Part shown: positions 53,178 through 64,000 of the stretch, piece after piece
Layout: every line of letters begins with the position of its first letter
Position numbering within the stretch: the stretch's first letter is position 1
NCBI GenBank assembly: GCA_002150815.3
Contig: NDFF03000007.1
Location: forward strand, 124,001 to 188,000
Origin: Grammothele lineata
Lineage: Eukaryota > Basidiomycota > Agaricomycetes > Polyporales > Polyporaceae
Reading direction: 5' to 3'
DNA length: 64,000 bases
Notes under the pieces: generated by a model
What the model saw: the letters and a program-made list of their open reading frames with translations, nothing else
Database searches by the model: none
What the model was told of the DNA's origin: nothing
Position numbers and translations under genes: made by a program

Positions 53178-56127
53178 AGGTGGTAGCGTGTACGGGTCCG
53201 GTGGGAGAGCGGAGTGAGAGTGAGGGCGGGGCGGGAGCGAGGGGCGGGAGTGGGGAATGGGTGGGTTCCGAGGGTGCGCCGAGGAGGGCTTAAAAGGTCG
53301 GGCGAGCGGACAAGCGAGAGCCGGGAAGCAGATCGAGTTCTGCAGGAGGACGGCTGGTGGATGAGAAGCGAGTGGAGAGAGCTCTCGAAAACTGGTCATC
53401 AGCCGTGTCAGGCAGCCGCTGACCCGCGCGGGCTCTGCCACTCGGCGGTGGGCGTCGGCGAACCCGTCCGCCGCGCATGAGCGACTCTCAGAGACGTCTC
53501 GCTCCGAATGCGCCACAAAGCTTTCCGCCGCGCCGGCTCGGGCGCACCAAGTCGAGCAACCTTCGCGCCTGGAGAGTGCCGGCGCGGGGTGGGCCGGAGG
53601 CCTGGTCACGGGCGGGCGAGCCGAGATGTACGGAGTCCGAGATTCCCGCATTGGCCATGTGCATCTCCCTGCCCCTTTGGGCGAGAAGCGGACTGCCGTG
53701 CGGGGAAGCAGGCCAAGGTTGTGTCGGGCTGCTGATCGTCTTCGCTCCTCCTCGCGTCCGGTGAATTATCCTCGTCCCCTTTCGCTAGACCGTGCCTGTA
53801 CGTACGCGGGGGGCAGGGGGCCGGCTTCCATGCGCTCGTCAGCCCGCAGCCCGCGTTCTCATGCCAGAACATGAGACTGCACTTACTCACCGGCCGTCAT
53901 CGCGTACCTCTCGCCTACTGATATATCCCCCCGCCTCCCACTCCAGGCTCGACGCATTCGTGGCCACCCTTTCTGACGGAACGACCTCACCCCCCCAATC
54001 CAGAAGCACAGAAGCAGTCGTCGCATCGCTCACATGCGACCGTACGCCATCCGGCACGTCCCTTACATAACTTAACTTGCGCCCAAACGCCCTCGGTACC
54101 AGTTCAACACACTCAGACGCCAGCTTCTTCGAGGAGAGCCTCCAGTTGAGTAACAGCGTTCGTGCTGCGCCAATCTTCGACGAAGCACAGCGGGAGCAAG
54201 GGGGCCCGGTCCCCACCCTCGGTGCGGGGGATCTGCACGGATACTCCGCGGAGCCCGCGCCAAACGCATGACGTACCGGGGCACATGCCGCCTCCCACTC
54301 AGTGCTGAGTGCGCAGGGGCAGGAAGCGAGCCCTCCGGCAACCCGCGCACCAAGAGACCTTCCAAAACCAAACGCTAACCCAATCACGCACCGTCTACCT
54401 TCTACCTGACACGCCCGCAGCCGCTTGCTCGAAGGACCACGCGCTCCCTACGTCCCGTCCCAGGCCAGTGTGAGAGCTTGAGTGTGTGAGAGTCCTCCCG
54501 TGGGTGTACGAGTCGCATCGGTGGTGATAGCGCTTGCCTCTCTCGGCAGGCCCCTTCAAAGTTCGAGCCCGGCGTTCAGAGCTTCAGATCGAAAACACCA
54601 GACACGGGACGCGGCGTACGAGACGCGGGACGCGGGCTTCGGAGATGACATGTCCACTGTCGGTTTGTCGCATTTGCCGGTCGGCGGTCATAATGTAGAG
54701 TCCAGACTTCGAACGAACAGTCGCGAGAGCGAGAGGAGTGCGCACAAGCGAGAGAGCGAGCGAGCGGGATATCATGCTGGAAAAAGAAGAAAGGACCGAG
54801 CTCAACCTGCCGCCAGCGGTCCGCCCGCTCCTCTCGGGCGGTGTTACCGTCACGGACGTGATGGAACGCGTGAGTCTCTCCTTCCTGTCACGCCTGCGAA
54901 TCCGATCGAGTCGGACTCGGCCGCCCGTGCCACGGTTTGCGCACGACGTCCATCGTCTATGGCCCGTGGACTCCCGTCCCGGTCGGTTTCGAACTTAACG
55001 TTCAGCGTCCACGTTAACTATGAAGGTAGCTATACCTTTCGTACACTCGCTGTTCCTCTTATCTGAACCCACTTTTTGGACACAGTGATTCGACAGCAAT
55101 TCCCCCGCGTCATCGCCAGGCTAGCCGTTCAAGTTCAAGGTTGCCTCCGTTTCCTCGGACCGCTTGAGTGACTTCTATGCTGTCGTCACGCTGCCGCCCG
55201 CGCGACTTTCTGCTCCCTCGGGCCTTCCCACAGAGGGCCCACGAAAGCGACTGCGATGGTGAAGAACGCGCACACGGAAAACTCCAAGTTTGGGCGCTAG
55301 CACGTTCGGACTCCGAGTCGGAGGCCCGACCGTGACGGTCCCGGCCAGCAACACTTGCTCTTCTCAGCGGACGCCTGGCGCGACCGTACGTCACGGTGGC
55401 AGAGCGCGGACTATACACTGTTAGGTACGTAGCGTGCCACATAAAGACTGGGAACTGGATCTTGAGGCTCCGAGTGGTCGTGGCCCCTACCAGTGGCTAC
55501 TTATAAGACACAGAAAGAGTCGTGCGCGCGGAGCAGCGTCTGCAGTGCACTCCTGTCCGGCTCTCAGATCGACAGGTATGTCGAGCAGCTGTGCGGGAAG
55601 ATAACAGCAGGCGATCTCGCGCCTGAGACACGCCAGGGACGCGCCCTTCCAATACACGCACGGGCGCGCGGCGCTAAGGAGGCCCGTGGCTTTCAATGGA
55701 GCGTGAGGCTGATCAGGCGCTACATAGGCCCTGCTGCACGCAAGGCGGACGCGATGCAGGTGTCGAACGCGACACAGATAGAGGGGGGCGGAGAGGAGGG
55801 AACGCGTTGGCGATTCGCGCGCGTCGCAAAGGTCGGTAGCTCTTCAAGGTACGTCAGCCCCATGTCTATGGACGATGTCAGGTGGGGGATGCTCACGTAG
55901 AATTCGGCCTTTGCTGAGTAGTCCGTCATGGTGACGTGCAGGTCCGGCACGTGCCCCTTTATAGATTGGTGCAAGCTGGGCCACTTACACAGGAACTCGA
56001 AGCAGAAACGTCTCCGTCAAGCTGAGCGGCAGGCTGCACCCTAAACAGTGCGAGCAGCGTCTGCTGGACGTACTCTAGCCCCTTCTTCGGGGAGACTCAA
56101 CCGCTCCCACTGCCTGCCGCTCCCATC
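53178..56127. other. GC-rich central spacer of the inverted duplication
   Basis: Nearly 3 kb without a recognised gene. A minus-strand open stretch at 55974-55720 (FYVSIPHLTSSIDMGLTYLE) plus an upstream piece near 56090-56000 (KKGLEYVQQTLLALFRVQ) may be exons of an unknown or lost gene. CGAGAGAG-type purine repeats lie at about 54720-54770. Confidence 0.45.
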
Positions 56128-56252
56128 CTAGGCCGTTGCTATTCCCGTGACGTAGATGAAGGTGTCTTCGAGGGTCGGGATGGCGCGCACGAAGCCGCCG
56201 AGGTCGACGCGTCCGGACGACAGCGCCGCGCGGCTCCCGGAAGCGGCGGACC
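56128..56252 (-). pseudogene. C-terminal fragment of an FII gene
   Basis: The minus-strand translation SRAALSSGRVDLGGFVRAIP, TLEDTFIYVTGIAT matches the last exon of FII-2 and FII-3; nothing upstream or downstream belongs to that family. Confidence 0.75.
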
Positions 56253-56284
56253 CGGGACCGACGGCCAGGAGGAACCGAAACCGT

Positions 56285-56650
56285 CCCTCTTCATCCACGC
56301 CCGCGTCACGGTTCTGCCCCGGTCCACATCCACATCCCTCGCGTCCCCGATTCCGCGTACACCCTGCCGGGGGCGGAAACTGCGAGTAACCGAACGCCGT
56401 CATCCCATCCCGGGGCCCCTCATTCCATCCTCCGTCCTCCCGGGTCTTCTCATCCTCGCCCTCTGTTTGCTCCCCGCTCTCCATCTTCCGCTCGTTCCGC
56501 ACGCCGACGCTGACGCCCGCGTGCCATCTGTCGCATATCTGGGACATGACCCACGGCTGGCTCTATGTCTCGGACGTGCACAACTTAAGATGGCGCCCAA
56601 GCTCTCGACGCCTACGCCCTGCCCGGAACGCGCGAAGCCCCGAACGGAGC
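56285..56650 (+). pseudogene. Decayed 3' end of a thioesterase gene
   Basis: DNA matches intron 4 plus exon 5 of thioesterase C in inverted orientation: CCACATCCACATCCCT, GATTCCGC, CGAACGCCGTCATCC, CTTCCGCTCGTTCCGC, then the exon IWDMTHGWLYVSDVHN (C: IWDVTHGRLCVSGVHN). A frame change after HN destroys KMAP. Exons 1-4 are not present upstream. Confidence 0.8.
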
Positions 56651-57207
56651 TGGAGACGAGGCGCGTTCGTCTGGGGAGTATTGTATTCTCGCGTTCTTGG
56701 GGACGCGCTTGCGCTCGCGCGTGGACGCAGAGATGTGTTTGTATGTATGCCTTTGTACTGCTTGGCTGCAACTTCGGCTCCCTTTTGGGGAGGCTTTCGC
56801 TTTTGCTCTCGAAGATTGCGCGCCCCACCCCTGCCAGTGGGATAATGCTAGCGTTCCGAATGTCGCCGCCGCGTCTCCGGTTTCGAGCTTTGAATCCGGC
56901 GGCCAGTATTTACAGGCCTGCTGAGACCGTGATGTACGCGTACAGTCAGTCGGCCAGTCACCTTGGCTCATGCTGGGTCTCCAAGGCGCGCTGCGGGGGT
57001 CGTAGTGAGACGTGCCTACATACATAAGATTGGTGGCGGTGGCAAGATTATCCTCGCATGGGTATGGTGAGCGAGCCCCGGCGGCGCAACTTAAATACTC
57101 CCGTCACCCTCGAGTCGAATGCGGGTTCAGTCCCGACTCCCATAACTACTGCTCCACTACAAGCTATGCGTCCACGAGCAGAGCTACTGATGCTCAGATA
57201 CCTAGGC
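56651..57207. other. Intergenic, thioesterase relic / FI-3
   Basis: No gene. The part at about 56660-56820 resembles the 3' flank of thioesterase C (around 51.4-51.6 kb) in inverted orientation, so the duplicated block extends past the gene. Confidence 0.45.
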
Positions 57208-59022
57208 CTAGGAGCTTCCAACCCATTGCCACCACGCCCTCCGGCTATCTGAACCCTGCCATGAGTGCTCCCTTCTTTCCGCTAATAGACTCGGTGCTCC
57301 GCCTCCCGTGTTTCCTTTGAGGACAAATCTCCTCTGCCCTTCTCCGCGGGGTATGTCTGACACATGCAGTTCTAGCTTGTATGCCGTTCTCTCCATGTAC
57401 TTCGTCGCGATTCGGATAATATGCGCCAGGTACGAACCGTCGCACCATCTCTCCACCATTTCGCACAGCTTCGCATTAATCGGTGTGTTTGAGTTCCATT
57501 GGGGATAGTAGTATCCGGGAAAATGGTCCAGTTGGACTATGCACTCGACATAATGCAGTTCAGGCATGCTCCTTCCTATGGTAGCGAAGTCTGTCTGCTT
57601 TGGCGAAGTGATTCAGGGATCAGCGCTTTTCCAGCTCATACGTACTCAACAGACACTCACCAAGAACTTTTCGAGGGGAATCATGCCCACGTCCGCGAAC
57701 TCTTCCGTTTTCGCAATGTTTACCCCTGCAGAGACCTTCAATTCCCTCAGACAATCAATCGCTCCCGGCCTGCAGCCTTTCAGGACGTCAGCAAGCCCGC
57801 GGGTCTGCCGCGCGCCTTTCACGTCGACCTCCAGGTACTCCGGGCGTGCGTCCTCCAGCACTGCGCCGAGCCGCTCTCCATCTAGCTTGCCGCACGTGAG
57901 TATTAGCCGCGGGATATGCCCCGGGAGCAGTCCTAGCGCGTACAGATCCACCACCGCACCCGCGAATTCGCGCAGGCGTGGCCAGCTGCAGACCGGCCCG
58001 TCCTTAGCCCGAGTCCCACCCCCAGCGCGGGCTTCGGCGCGCAGGAGCGCGGCGCGGTTCTCCGCCCGTGCGGTCTCGAAGTCGGCCGGGATTTCGACGG
58101 ACATGCGGTCGCCGCCCAAGCCGTCGTACTCGTAGTTGACCGCGAGACGTTCGAGGTTCGGGAAGGCGCGCACGTACGGGGCGATAAGGGGAAGCTCGCT
58201 GACGTAGTTGTGCTTGAACAGGAAGCGACGGACGTTCGGGAAGATGAGCTGCTTTTCGGCAGAGCTGGTGGTGTCGGGTGCGGAGGAGGGACTGAAGGGT
58301 GGCCCGAGGAGGGGGAAGTGGGTCCCGGAGGATTCTGAGCCGCTCCAGAAGACCAACGCGAGCTCACGCAGGCTCCCCGCGGAGCGGCGGAAGAACGTGA
58401 GCGGGTGCTTGCGCGCCCAGGACGCTCTCGAGGGCTGGCTCCAGTAGAACTGGACGTCGAATTCACAGTAGACAGAGACGAGGGCCGGGAGGTGCGCTGC
58501 CGCGCGGACGGATATGTCGTCAGCGCAATACAGTCGGAGGTGGGTGAGCGTGTGTAGAGTGCCGATCGACGTTGGGAGTTTAGTGCGGGGCTCGAGGATC
58601 CGCTCTGCGTTGTGGAACTCGAGGGATATGAGATGGCGCATGAGCGAGATGCCGAAGGCAGCGACCTTATCAGTGGTGAGCCGTTTTTGGGGAAACGGCG
58701 GAGGGAGCCGCAAATCCTCTGGGCTGACTTGCGGACATTCGTCCGATTTGAATTCAGGGACGAGACGAAGGCGGAGCTTGCGGACATGGTCGAAGCGCGT
58801 GGATTTCTCTGCGGCGAGGAAGCGATAGAAGGCCATGAGATGTGGCTCGCTCTTGATATTGATCTGTGTCGAGTGGAGGAACGCTATGACGCCCTGGTGG
58901 TTGAGGACGCGGCATGTAGAAATGAGAGCCATGGCTGTTTGAAGATCGCATAACGGGATGAGGTAGAGTAAGATGTCGTAGTCGACTCGCATGGATGGAA
59001 GAAGATGGAAGTGAGAGCTCAT
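57208..59022 (-). CDS. F-box-like/LRR-like protein FI-3 (about 582 aa)
   Basis: Two exons, 59022-57661 and 57594-57208, in phase. F-box-like MRVDYDILLYLIPLCDLQTA, MALISTCRVLNHQGVIAFLH (about residues 11-50), then LRR-like: LMRHLISLEFHNAE, LTHLRLYCAD, LPALVSVYCEFD, AFPNLERLAVNYEYD, LYALGLLPGHIPRLIL. C-terminal exon: MPELHYVECIVQLDHFPGYY, then DIPRGEGQRRFVLKG. It is the intact counterpart of the truncated copy at 49.2-50.8 kb. It lies downstream of FII-3 in the same orientation, the mirror image of the left arm. Confidence 0.8.
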
Positions 59023-60039
59023 GATGCCCTGTGGTCAGTTGCATCCCGTGGGCCGTCGCGGTACTCGCGTCAATGAAGGCACAAAGAACGTTAGACTGCG
59101 CGTCCTATCATTTATACGACGTAGTCGCTTCTATTTCCAGATTTTACAACGGAGGCAGTGGCCGAGAGATGACGGGGGACCGTGGGTGCCGGGATGTGGT
59201 GTCCGAGCGAGCGACTCTGCGAACGGGCGATAAGCGCCTAATGCCTAATGCGGTAGGTTTGTCATGGCAGTGACACGACGGGCAATGGCGCATAGTCACG
59301 GACCGGAATATGCGCGGGGAACGCGCGTCAATGGTCTCCTGCCTCCCAGCGTGGTCACGATCCGGAATTTGACCAGAATATGTAACATGTTCTGCACGTG
59401 TCCCTGACATATTCCTGACAGCATACCTGGATAGACCTGGATATGGGAACCCGGGTAACCGGGCCGCTATCAGGACCGGAATATGTCCTGAATAAGTATG
59501 TCCGCAGACAGGCTTCATATCCTGACAAGATCGCTGATCGTGACTAGGCTCGTGACTAGGAGACCAAAAAAGGCACATTTCCGGTGCATATCCCGGTCCG
59601 TGGCTATGCGCCATTGCCCGTCGTGTGAAGATCAAATTTAAACGGGCTGACGCCCGATGACTAGTCGACTATGGACGAGTCGCATGTGAAGCAGGTTAAA
59701 AGTAAGGTAAATAAGATATAATAAACTAGCTCTATACTACTTCCTTCGTTAATATGCCGTTTAGATCCACACCGTAGTCTCCAACAGCTCTACTCAAATA
59801 GTGTGACGCATGGCGGGAGCTCTGCAGTCGCGTCTCCCTGGTCCCCGAGGCGCGCTGGTACAATCTTGCACTCGGTGTCACTGCTGTACTTCCGCCTCGT
59901 CTTTCGCACACGAGGTCCAAAAATGGTAGGTAAACTGTTCCGCAGATCAAAATTCCTTCACTGCGAAGAGCACAAACGATCGTCATCAATACAGCTCGTA
60001 CAACGCCCGGACCTCCGGAGCCATCTCGCACACAGATGG
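59023..60039. other. Intergenic FI-3 / FII-3 with MITE
   Basis: No gene. Holds the MITE described next and, at 59986-60039, the former last codons of FII-3 beyond its premature stop. Confidence 0.55.
59274..59625. mobile_element. MITE-like element, 352 bp, 42-bp terminal inverted repeats, TGA target duplication
   Basis: The left end CACGACGGGCAATGGCGCAT at 59274 is matched by the reverse complement of the right end at 59625; the repeats agree at 39 of 42 positions. A TGA triplet flanks both sides (59271-59273, 59626-59628), as for a 3-bp target duplication. The interior has repeated CCGGAATATG-like units in both orientations and no transposase frame. Three-base duplications and long TIRs fit PIF/Harbinger-like or CACTA-like MITEs; superfamily not assigned. 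Confidence 0.85.
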
Positions 60040-61750
60040 CTACCCCTCCCCCTCCGGGACGCGCACCCACTCCAACCGCCTGTCGCCCCCGTCTTCAGTC
60101 GTTATGCCCGTGACGTAGACGAAAGCGTCCTCGAGGGTCGGAATGGCACGCACGAAGCCGCCGAGGTCGACACGTCCAGACGACAACGTCGCGCGGCACC
60201 CGGCAGGAGCGGACCTGACGTGTAACATGAGCCGAAGCCGATGGAGTGGGCATCGCGCGAGGGAATCGGCGAGTATATTCTGTGGATATGCACAACGAGA
60301 CGCGTCAGCGGGGAAACTCGACGTGCTAGAGGAAAGGGGAACTCGCGAGCTCGCGCGCGACATTGACGTTGTGTCCGTTAGTGTCTTCGCCGCCGACACG
60401 GACCTTCAGGACGAGGCTTTCTAGGGTCGGATGTTGGAGGTCATCGAGAACGTCGGCGAGACCGTGCCGAAACGCGTCGTCGTCGTCGGGACCGCGGAGG
60501 AGCGCGCTGGCGCCGGACAGTTTCAAGTGGACGGGGCATGCGCGCGCGAGCGTGGCCGGAAGCATCTCGAGGCCGTCCGTATCGTCGATGTTTCTGTTCA
60601 GATGGACGGTGGGGATGTGACACGTAAGACCGAACGCGTACATGTCGGAGACCGTCCCGGTGAACTTGTGTAAGTGCTCCCAGGTGAGACCGCTTTCCCG
60701 CTGGCTGGTGATGTTTCGACGGCGATGACGGTCGAGGCGCTCGTTCTCTTCGTCGAGCTCGAACATATCAAGATCCTTTTCCGTGTTCAAGTTGACATAT
60801 TCGAGGTTGGGAAAGGCACGGATGAAAGGCAGAGCGAGCGGGGAGTGGTCGGATGAATAGCACGAGACGTCGTCCCAAAGAGTCAAAACGCGCATGTTTG
60901 GATATACGTGGGTGTACGCCGGTGGATCTTCGTCATCAGAAGAGCTGGCCACCCAGTTCTCGAGCCTTAGTTCTTGCAATGTAGAGGACGCGTAGGATAG
61001 CATGGGGATGAGGCGGTGGTCGGGCACAGGCTTCTTGCGCTTAAGTTGGTTTTCCACAACCGGATGCAGAAAGCCGTTGTCAAAGACATACCCGAGGAAG
61101 ACTTCAACAAGAGGAGAGCGCATGGCGGTGAGCATTTTTGAGGAGAGAAGTCCGAATCCGTTGATGCGGAGGCGTTGCACGGAGGTGAGCCGGGAGAGGG
61201 CAGGAGAGAGGTGAGGGGCGTGTACAAAGAGCTCTTCTCCATTCATAATGCGCAGTTCCTCTAGAAAGGTTAGCGATGGAATGAGCTGAGCCAGTTCCAC
61301 GCAGGCGCGAGAAGAGAGCACGTCGGCGTCGATCGTGTCGAGGTTGAGCGAACGGACGGCACGGAAGCGGGAGCGGCGACCGCGGAGGAGGTCCCCGTGA
61401 AGAATGGCAACTAGCCCAGTGAGGCTTCTCGAGCGAGAAGTGACGCAAACTTCTCTCAAAACTTTGAGGACGGCCTCTTCGTAGAGGATGCGTGAGCCGG
61501 AAAGCATGAGAGATGAAGCAGCGGAGTCTTTGTGGACGTGAGACATGATTTCGATGAGGATATCGTCGCTGAGGATGGGCCTGTTGGATGCTGCTGTGGG
61601 AGTCTTACCGCAGCTAATCAGATGGCCTATATAGATGCGTGCAGCCCGGTTTTAGCGCATATATCTACCTCAGGCTCGTCAGAAGAAAGGATGCGCACCT
61701 CCGGACGTGTTAATAGAGGCCTGTTCTTTCAAGTGAAACTGGCCCTTCAT
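60040..61750 (-). CDS. F-box-like/LRR-like protein FII-3 (513 aa, early stop)
   Basis: Exons 61750-61696, 61593-60347 and 60279-60040, in phase. N-terminus: EQASINTSG, then RPILSDDILIEIMSHVHKDS, SGSRILYEEAVLKVLREV. LRR-like: LTFLEELRIMNGEELFV, LTSVQRLRINGFGLL, RAFPNLEYVNLNTEKD. Intron 2 has a GC donor (CTC|GCGAGT). The last exon ends RVPEGEG then TAG, where FII-2 has TGG followed by 21 more codons; the old tail (REMAPEVRALYELY-like, with a one-base change upstream) is still readable down to 59986. The loss is small and the protein may be functional. Nearly identical to FII-2; right arm of the inverted duplication. Confidence 0.78.
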
Positions 61751-62323
61751 GTTTAAGTTTGAGGAAGCTTTCACGCAGATGGTTGGAGTTTCAAGATGAA
61801 ACTTTCTGGTGCCGGAAGAGTTGGAGGGATTCGAAGGGGAGCAGGCGATGATCACAGACAAATCACAGAGAGAGTTTAACGGCCCTGTGCGACGCAAGCA
61901 GGTCCGTGACACAGTCACGTGCCTAATGACGCGTTCCATAACGCTCACGCCGTGACGCAACGCGCATTTCGGACATACGTAGTCCATCCGATTCCACTGT
62001 GGCTTCAAGCTGAGCTTGATTATGATCAGTTTCCGTACATAAGTATCCTGCATTCGCTTCCTATTGTAGATACTAAATGCTTCCTAGAATTCGAAGTTCA
62101 CGCTCGCTCTCGGTCCACATTTTCGCCCCGGCGTCCACTAATGCGTGCCAATTTCAACCTTCAAGTTGTCTAGTACTTACATCATTAGGCGGGACGTAGT
62201 CAAATTGTTCATGCGCTGTGGGCATAGAGGTGCACATACGGTAATAGATTGTGACGGCTGCGCATATCCTATCTCGCTACGTCTCTCAGCTACCTTTGGG
62301 GAATCATCGGGAATTATGGAAAT
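61751..62323. other. Intergenic FII-3 / FI-4
   Basis: 573 bp without a gene. Contains the inverted counterpart of the FI-2/FII-2 spacer sequence (GCGTTGCGTCACGG type, about 61925-61965). Confidence 0.5.
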
Positions 62324-64000
62324 TCATACTTCAGAGTCGGACCATCCCATCAGAGCTCTCGCGTCCCCGATATCCGGGTAGAGCAGAGGTTCTGTTCCTC
62401 CCACGACCCTGACTGTTTCACCTCCAGACATCCCTTCAAAGATAACTCCCGTATGGCCTTGTCCGTGGGGTCTATCCATCCGCAGCTCTACCCAACGTGA
62501 TACGCTCATCATGGACCCTGCTACCTTCCGGGCAGTATTTTCCACATACTGCGGGCTCTCGCACCATACCTTGATTGCCCCGAGATACTCCTCGGCATTA
62601 GTACTTATGCCAGAGCGCAGCTGTTGGCGAAGGTATTTGTGCACGTGGACATAACATTTCAAACAACGCAACTTGGGTGCATTTATCGCTATAGTGACCA
62701 GATCTTCCTACATTGACCGAGCTCGGTCTCAGCCAGTAATCAGTGCACGTGTACAAGAAGCACTCACTGATAGTATCTCAATATACTCGTTGCACCCGCG
62801 CAGGAACTGAGACATTTTGACAATATCCATGTGGACCTCTAGTACCTCCAAGCGATCCGCGCTGACGCCCTTTAGGGCATCGACGAGCCTGTGCACATCC
62901 ACATACACGTCGAACTCTAGTTGCACCGGTTGCGCATCCTCCAGCACCTGGGCGAGCCTCCTGTCACCCGCTCGAGTGCACACCAGCGAGAGCCGCGGCA
63001 CGTGGGCAAGCAACCCGAGCGCGTACAGTTCCACCGCCTCCCCCACAAACTCGCGCAGGTGCAGCCACGCCGCTCCCGTGTGCGCAACCTCTCGCGCGAG
63101 TGCCGCGCGGTTCTCCGCACGGGCAGTCTCCACGAGCGAAGCCTCGTCAAACCGGTACACCCCATGCGCGACCGCAAGCCGCTCGAGGTTCGGAAGCGCG
63201 TGCGCGTAGGGCCCAATGAGTGGGAAGCCGTCCTCTCCATAGTTCTCCAGGAGAAGGTCGCGCATGCGTGGGAAAACCACCTCTGCGCCGACGGGCGGCC
63301 AGGCCCTAAAATTTGCATCGAGAATCGGGTTGAACGCCATGTTCCTGAGGGCGTGGACGTCGAGGTGTGCCTTGTCCGCACCCACCCAGTTCACGCAGGT
63401 GAGCTCGCGAAGGCTCGCGGCGGACCAGCGGAAGAATGTAAGCGGGTGGTGGGTTGTCCAAATGTGTGAACTTTCATCGTTCCACGACATGTAACGTTCG
63501 AAATGGCAATAGACGGACACCAGGGCAGGGAACTGCGCAGCAGCGAGGAGGGAGAGGATGTCGGGATGGTAACGATGAAGTCGGAGGTGAGTGACTGTGC
63601 GGAAGATACTGATAGATTCCGACAGCCTAGGAATGTTGTCGAACGTGTAAACTGCGTCGCAAAGCTCGAAGTGTGTCAGGCCACGCATGAGTGAGAGGCC
63701 AAAAGGGGCGATATCATTGAGCGTTGACAGGGTCTGGGGAAACGGAGAAGGGACATGTAAGTCGTCTGGAGTCTCCGGCAACCCAGGATGTCTTCGGTAA
63801 CCATTAAAATGAAGACGGACGGAGAGGTTTCGAACGTGGTCAAATCGTGCAGCTTCCCCCACGGAAAGGAATCGATAGAGGGCTACGAGCTGCGATGCGC
63901 TCCGGATGATGATTCGTGTGGAACGGAGGAGCACTTTGGTGCCGTGACGGGAGAGGAAGTGGCAAGTGGAGGTGAGGGCCATGGCTGTTTTGAGGTCACA
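62324..64000 (-). CDS. F-box-like/LRR-like protein FI-4, 5' end beyond window
   Basis: Exon 2 is 62707-62324; exon 1 runs from 62768 past base 64000, with the frame open to the edge (CDLKTAMALTSTCHFL...). Only about the first 30 residues, the start of the F-box-like part, should be missing. LRR-like body: LTHFELCDAV, VTHLRLHRYHPD, FPALVSVYCHFE, LPNLERLAVAHG, LYALGLLAHVPRLSL. C-terminus: VELRMDRPHGQGHTGVIFEG. By shared features (AHLDVHAL, FRAWPPVGAE, GGTEPLLY) its nearest relative is FI-2 at 45.1 kb, fitting the mirror arrangement. Confidence 0.78.

Larger units (their letters stand above)
45089..64000. repeat. Large inverted segmental duplication (two arms of about 8 kb)
   Basis: Left arm: FI-2 (+), FII-2 (+), FI pseudogene (+), thioesterase C (-). 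Right arm read backwards: FI-4 (-), FII-3 (-), FI-3 (-), thioesterase relic (+). Each gene's nearest relative by eye is its mirror partner, and intergenic pieces match too. The axis is about 54.6 kb. Arms have drifted: a MITE, expanded introns and pseudogenes are present on one side only. Confidence 0.75.

Noticed and set aside
52800..53651. 283-codon minus-strand frame starting upstream of thioesterase C
   Set aside because: It reads through the thioesterase C start and exon 1 in frame, but the 5' extension (Pro/Arg/Ser-rich) is absent from thioesterases A and B; the Met at 53177 is preferred.

Overview
This window is nuclear DNA from a filamentous basidiomycete, most likely an Agaricomycete of the polypore type. 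The pointers are many short introns (mostly 45-75 nt, GT-AG with a few GC-AG), intron-dense housekeeping genes, and expanded mushroom-type families: HET, BTB, MYND, F-box-like, NmrA-like and P450. There are no bacterial-style operons. I saw no rRNA, tRNA or CRISPR. Exon boundaries below are my own reading of splice sites and reading-frame phase; none has transcript support.

Left part (1-12.4 kb): a BTB-domain gene cut by the window edge, a divergent small heat-shock gene with an in-frame stop, 3 kb without a recognisable gene, a complete 12-exon cytochrome P450, and the complete cohesin ATPase gene SMC1.

Middle part (12.7-34.8 kb): a self-recognition / cell-death-like island. It holds four paralogous HET-domain genes (12.7, 19.4, 22.2 and 32.7 kb) and four paralogous MYND zinc-finger genes (15.3, 25.2, 26.3 and 31.6 kb). 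It also holds a 14-exon gene with an MLKL-NTD-like helical bundle followed by a divergent kinase-like region (27.3-30.8 kb), an NmrA-like gene and a BTB relic. One HET copy is frameshifted, one lacks a conserved HET motif, and HET tail fragments lie at 18.95 and 40.4 kb.

Right part (34.8-64 kb): two subfamilies of F-box-like, LRR-like proteins (called FI and FII here) alternate with HotDog/PaaI-type thioesterase genes. Thioesterase and FI genes are repeatedly divergent across a spacer that carries the same 10-mer, GTTATGTCAC. From about 45 to 64 kb the order FI, FII, FI, thioesterase is repeated in mirror image about a point near 54.6 kb, a large inverted segmental duplication in which several copies have decayed. 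Two small terminal-inverted-repeat elements lie at 37.4-38.3 and 59.27-59.63 kb.

The housekeeping genes (SMC1, P450, NmrA) look intact. The surrounding paralogue arrays show birth-and-death evolution: tandem and inverted copies, frameshifts, nonsense codons and tail fragments. That pattern is typical of fungal loci for self/non-self recognition and protein turnover.
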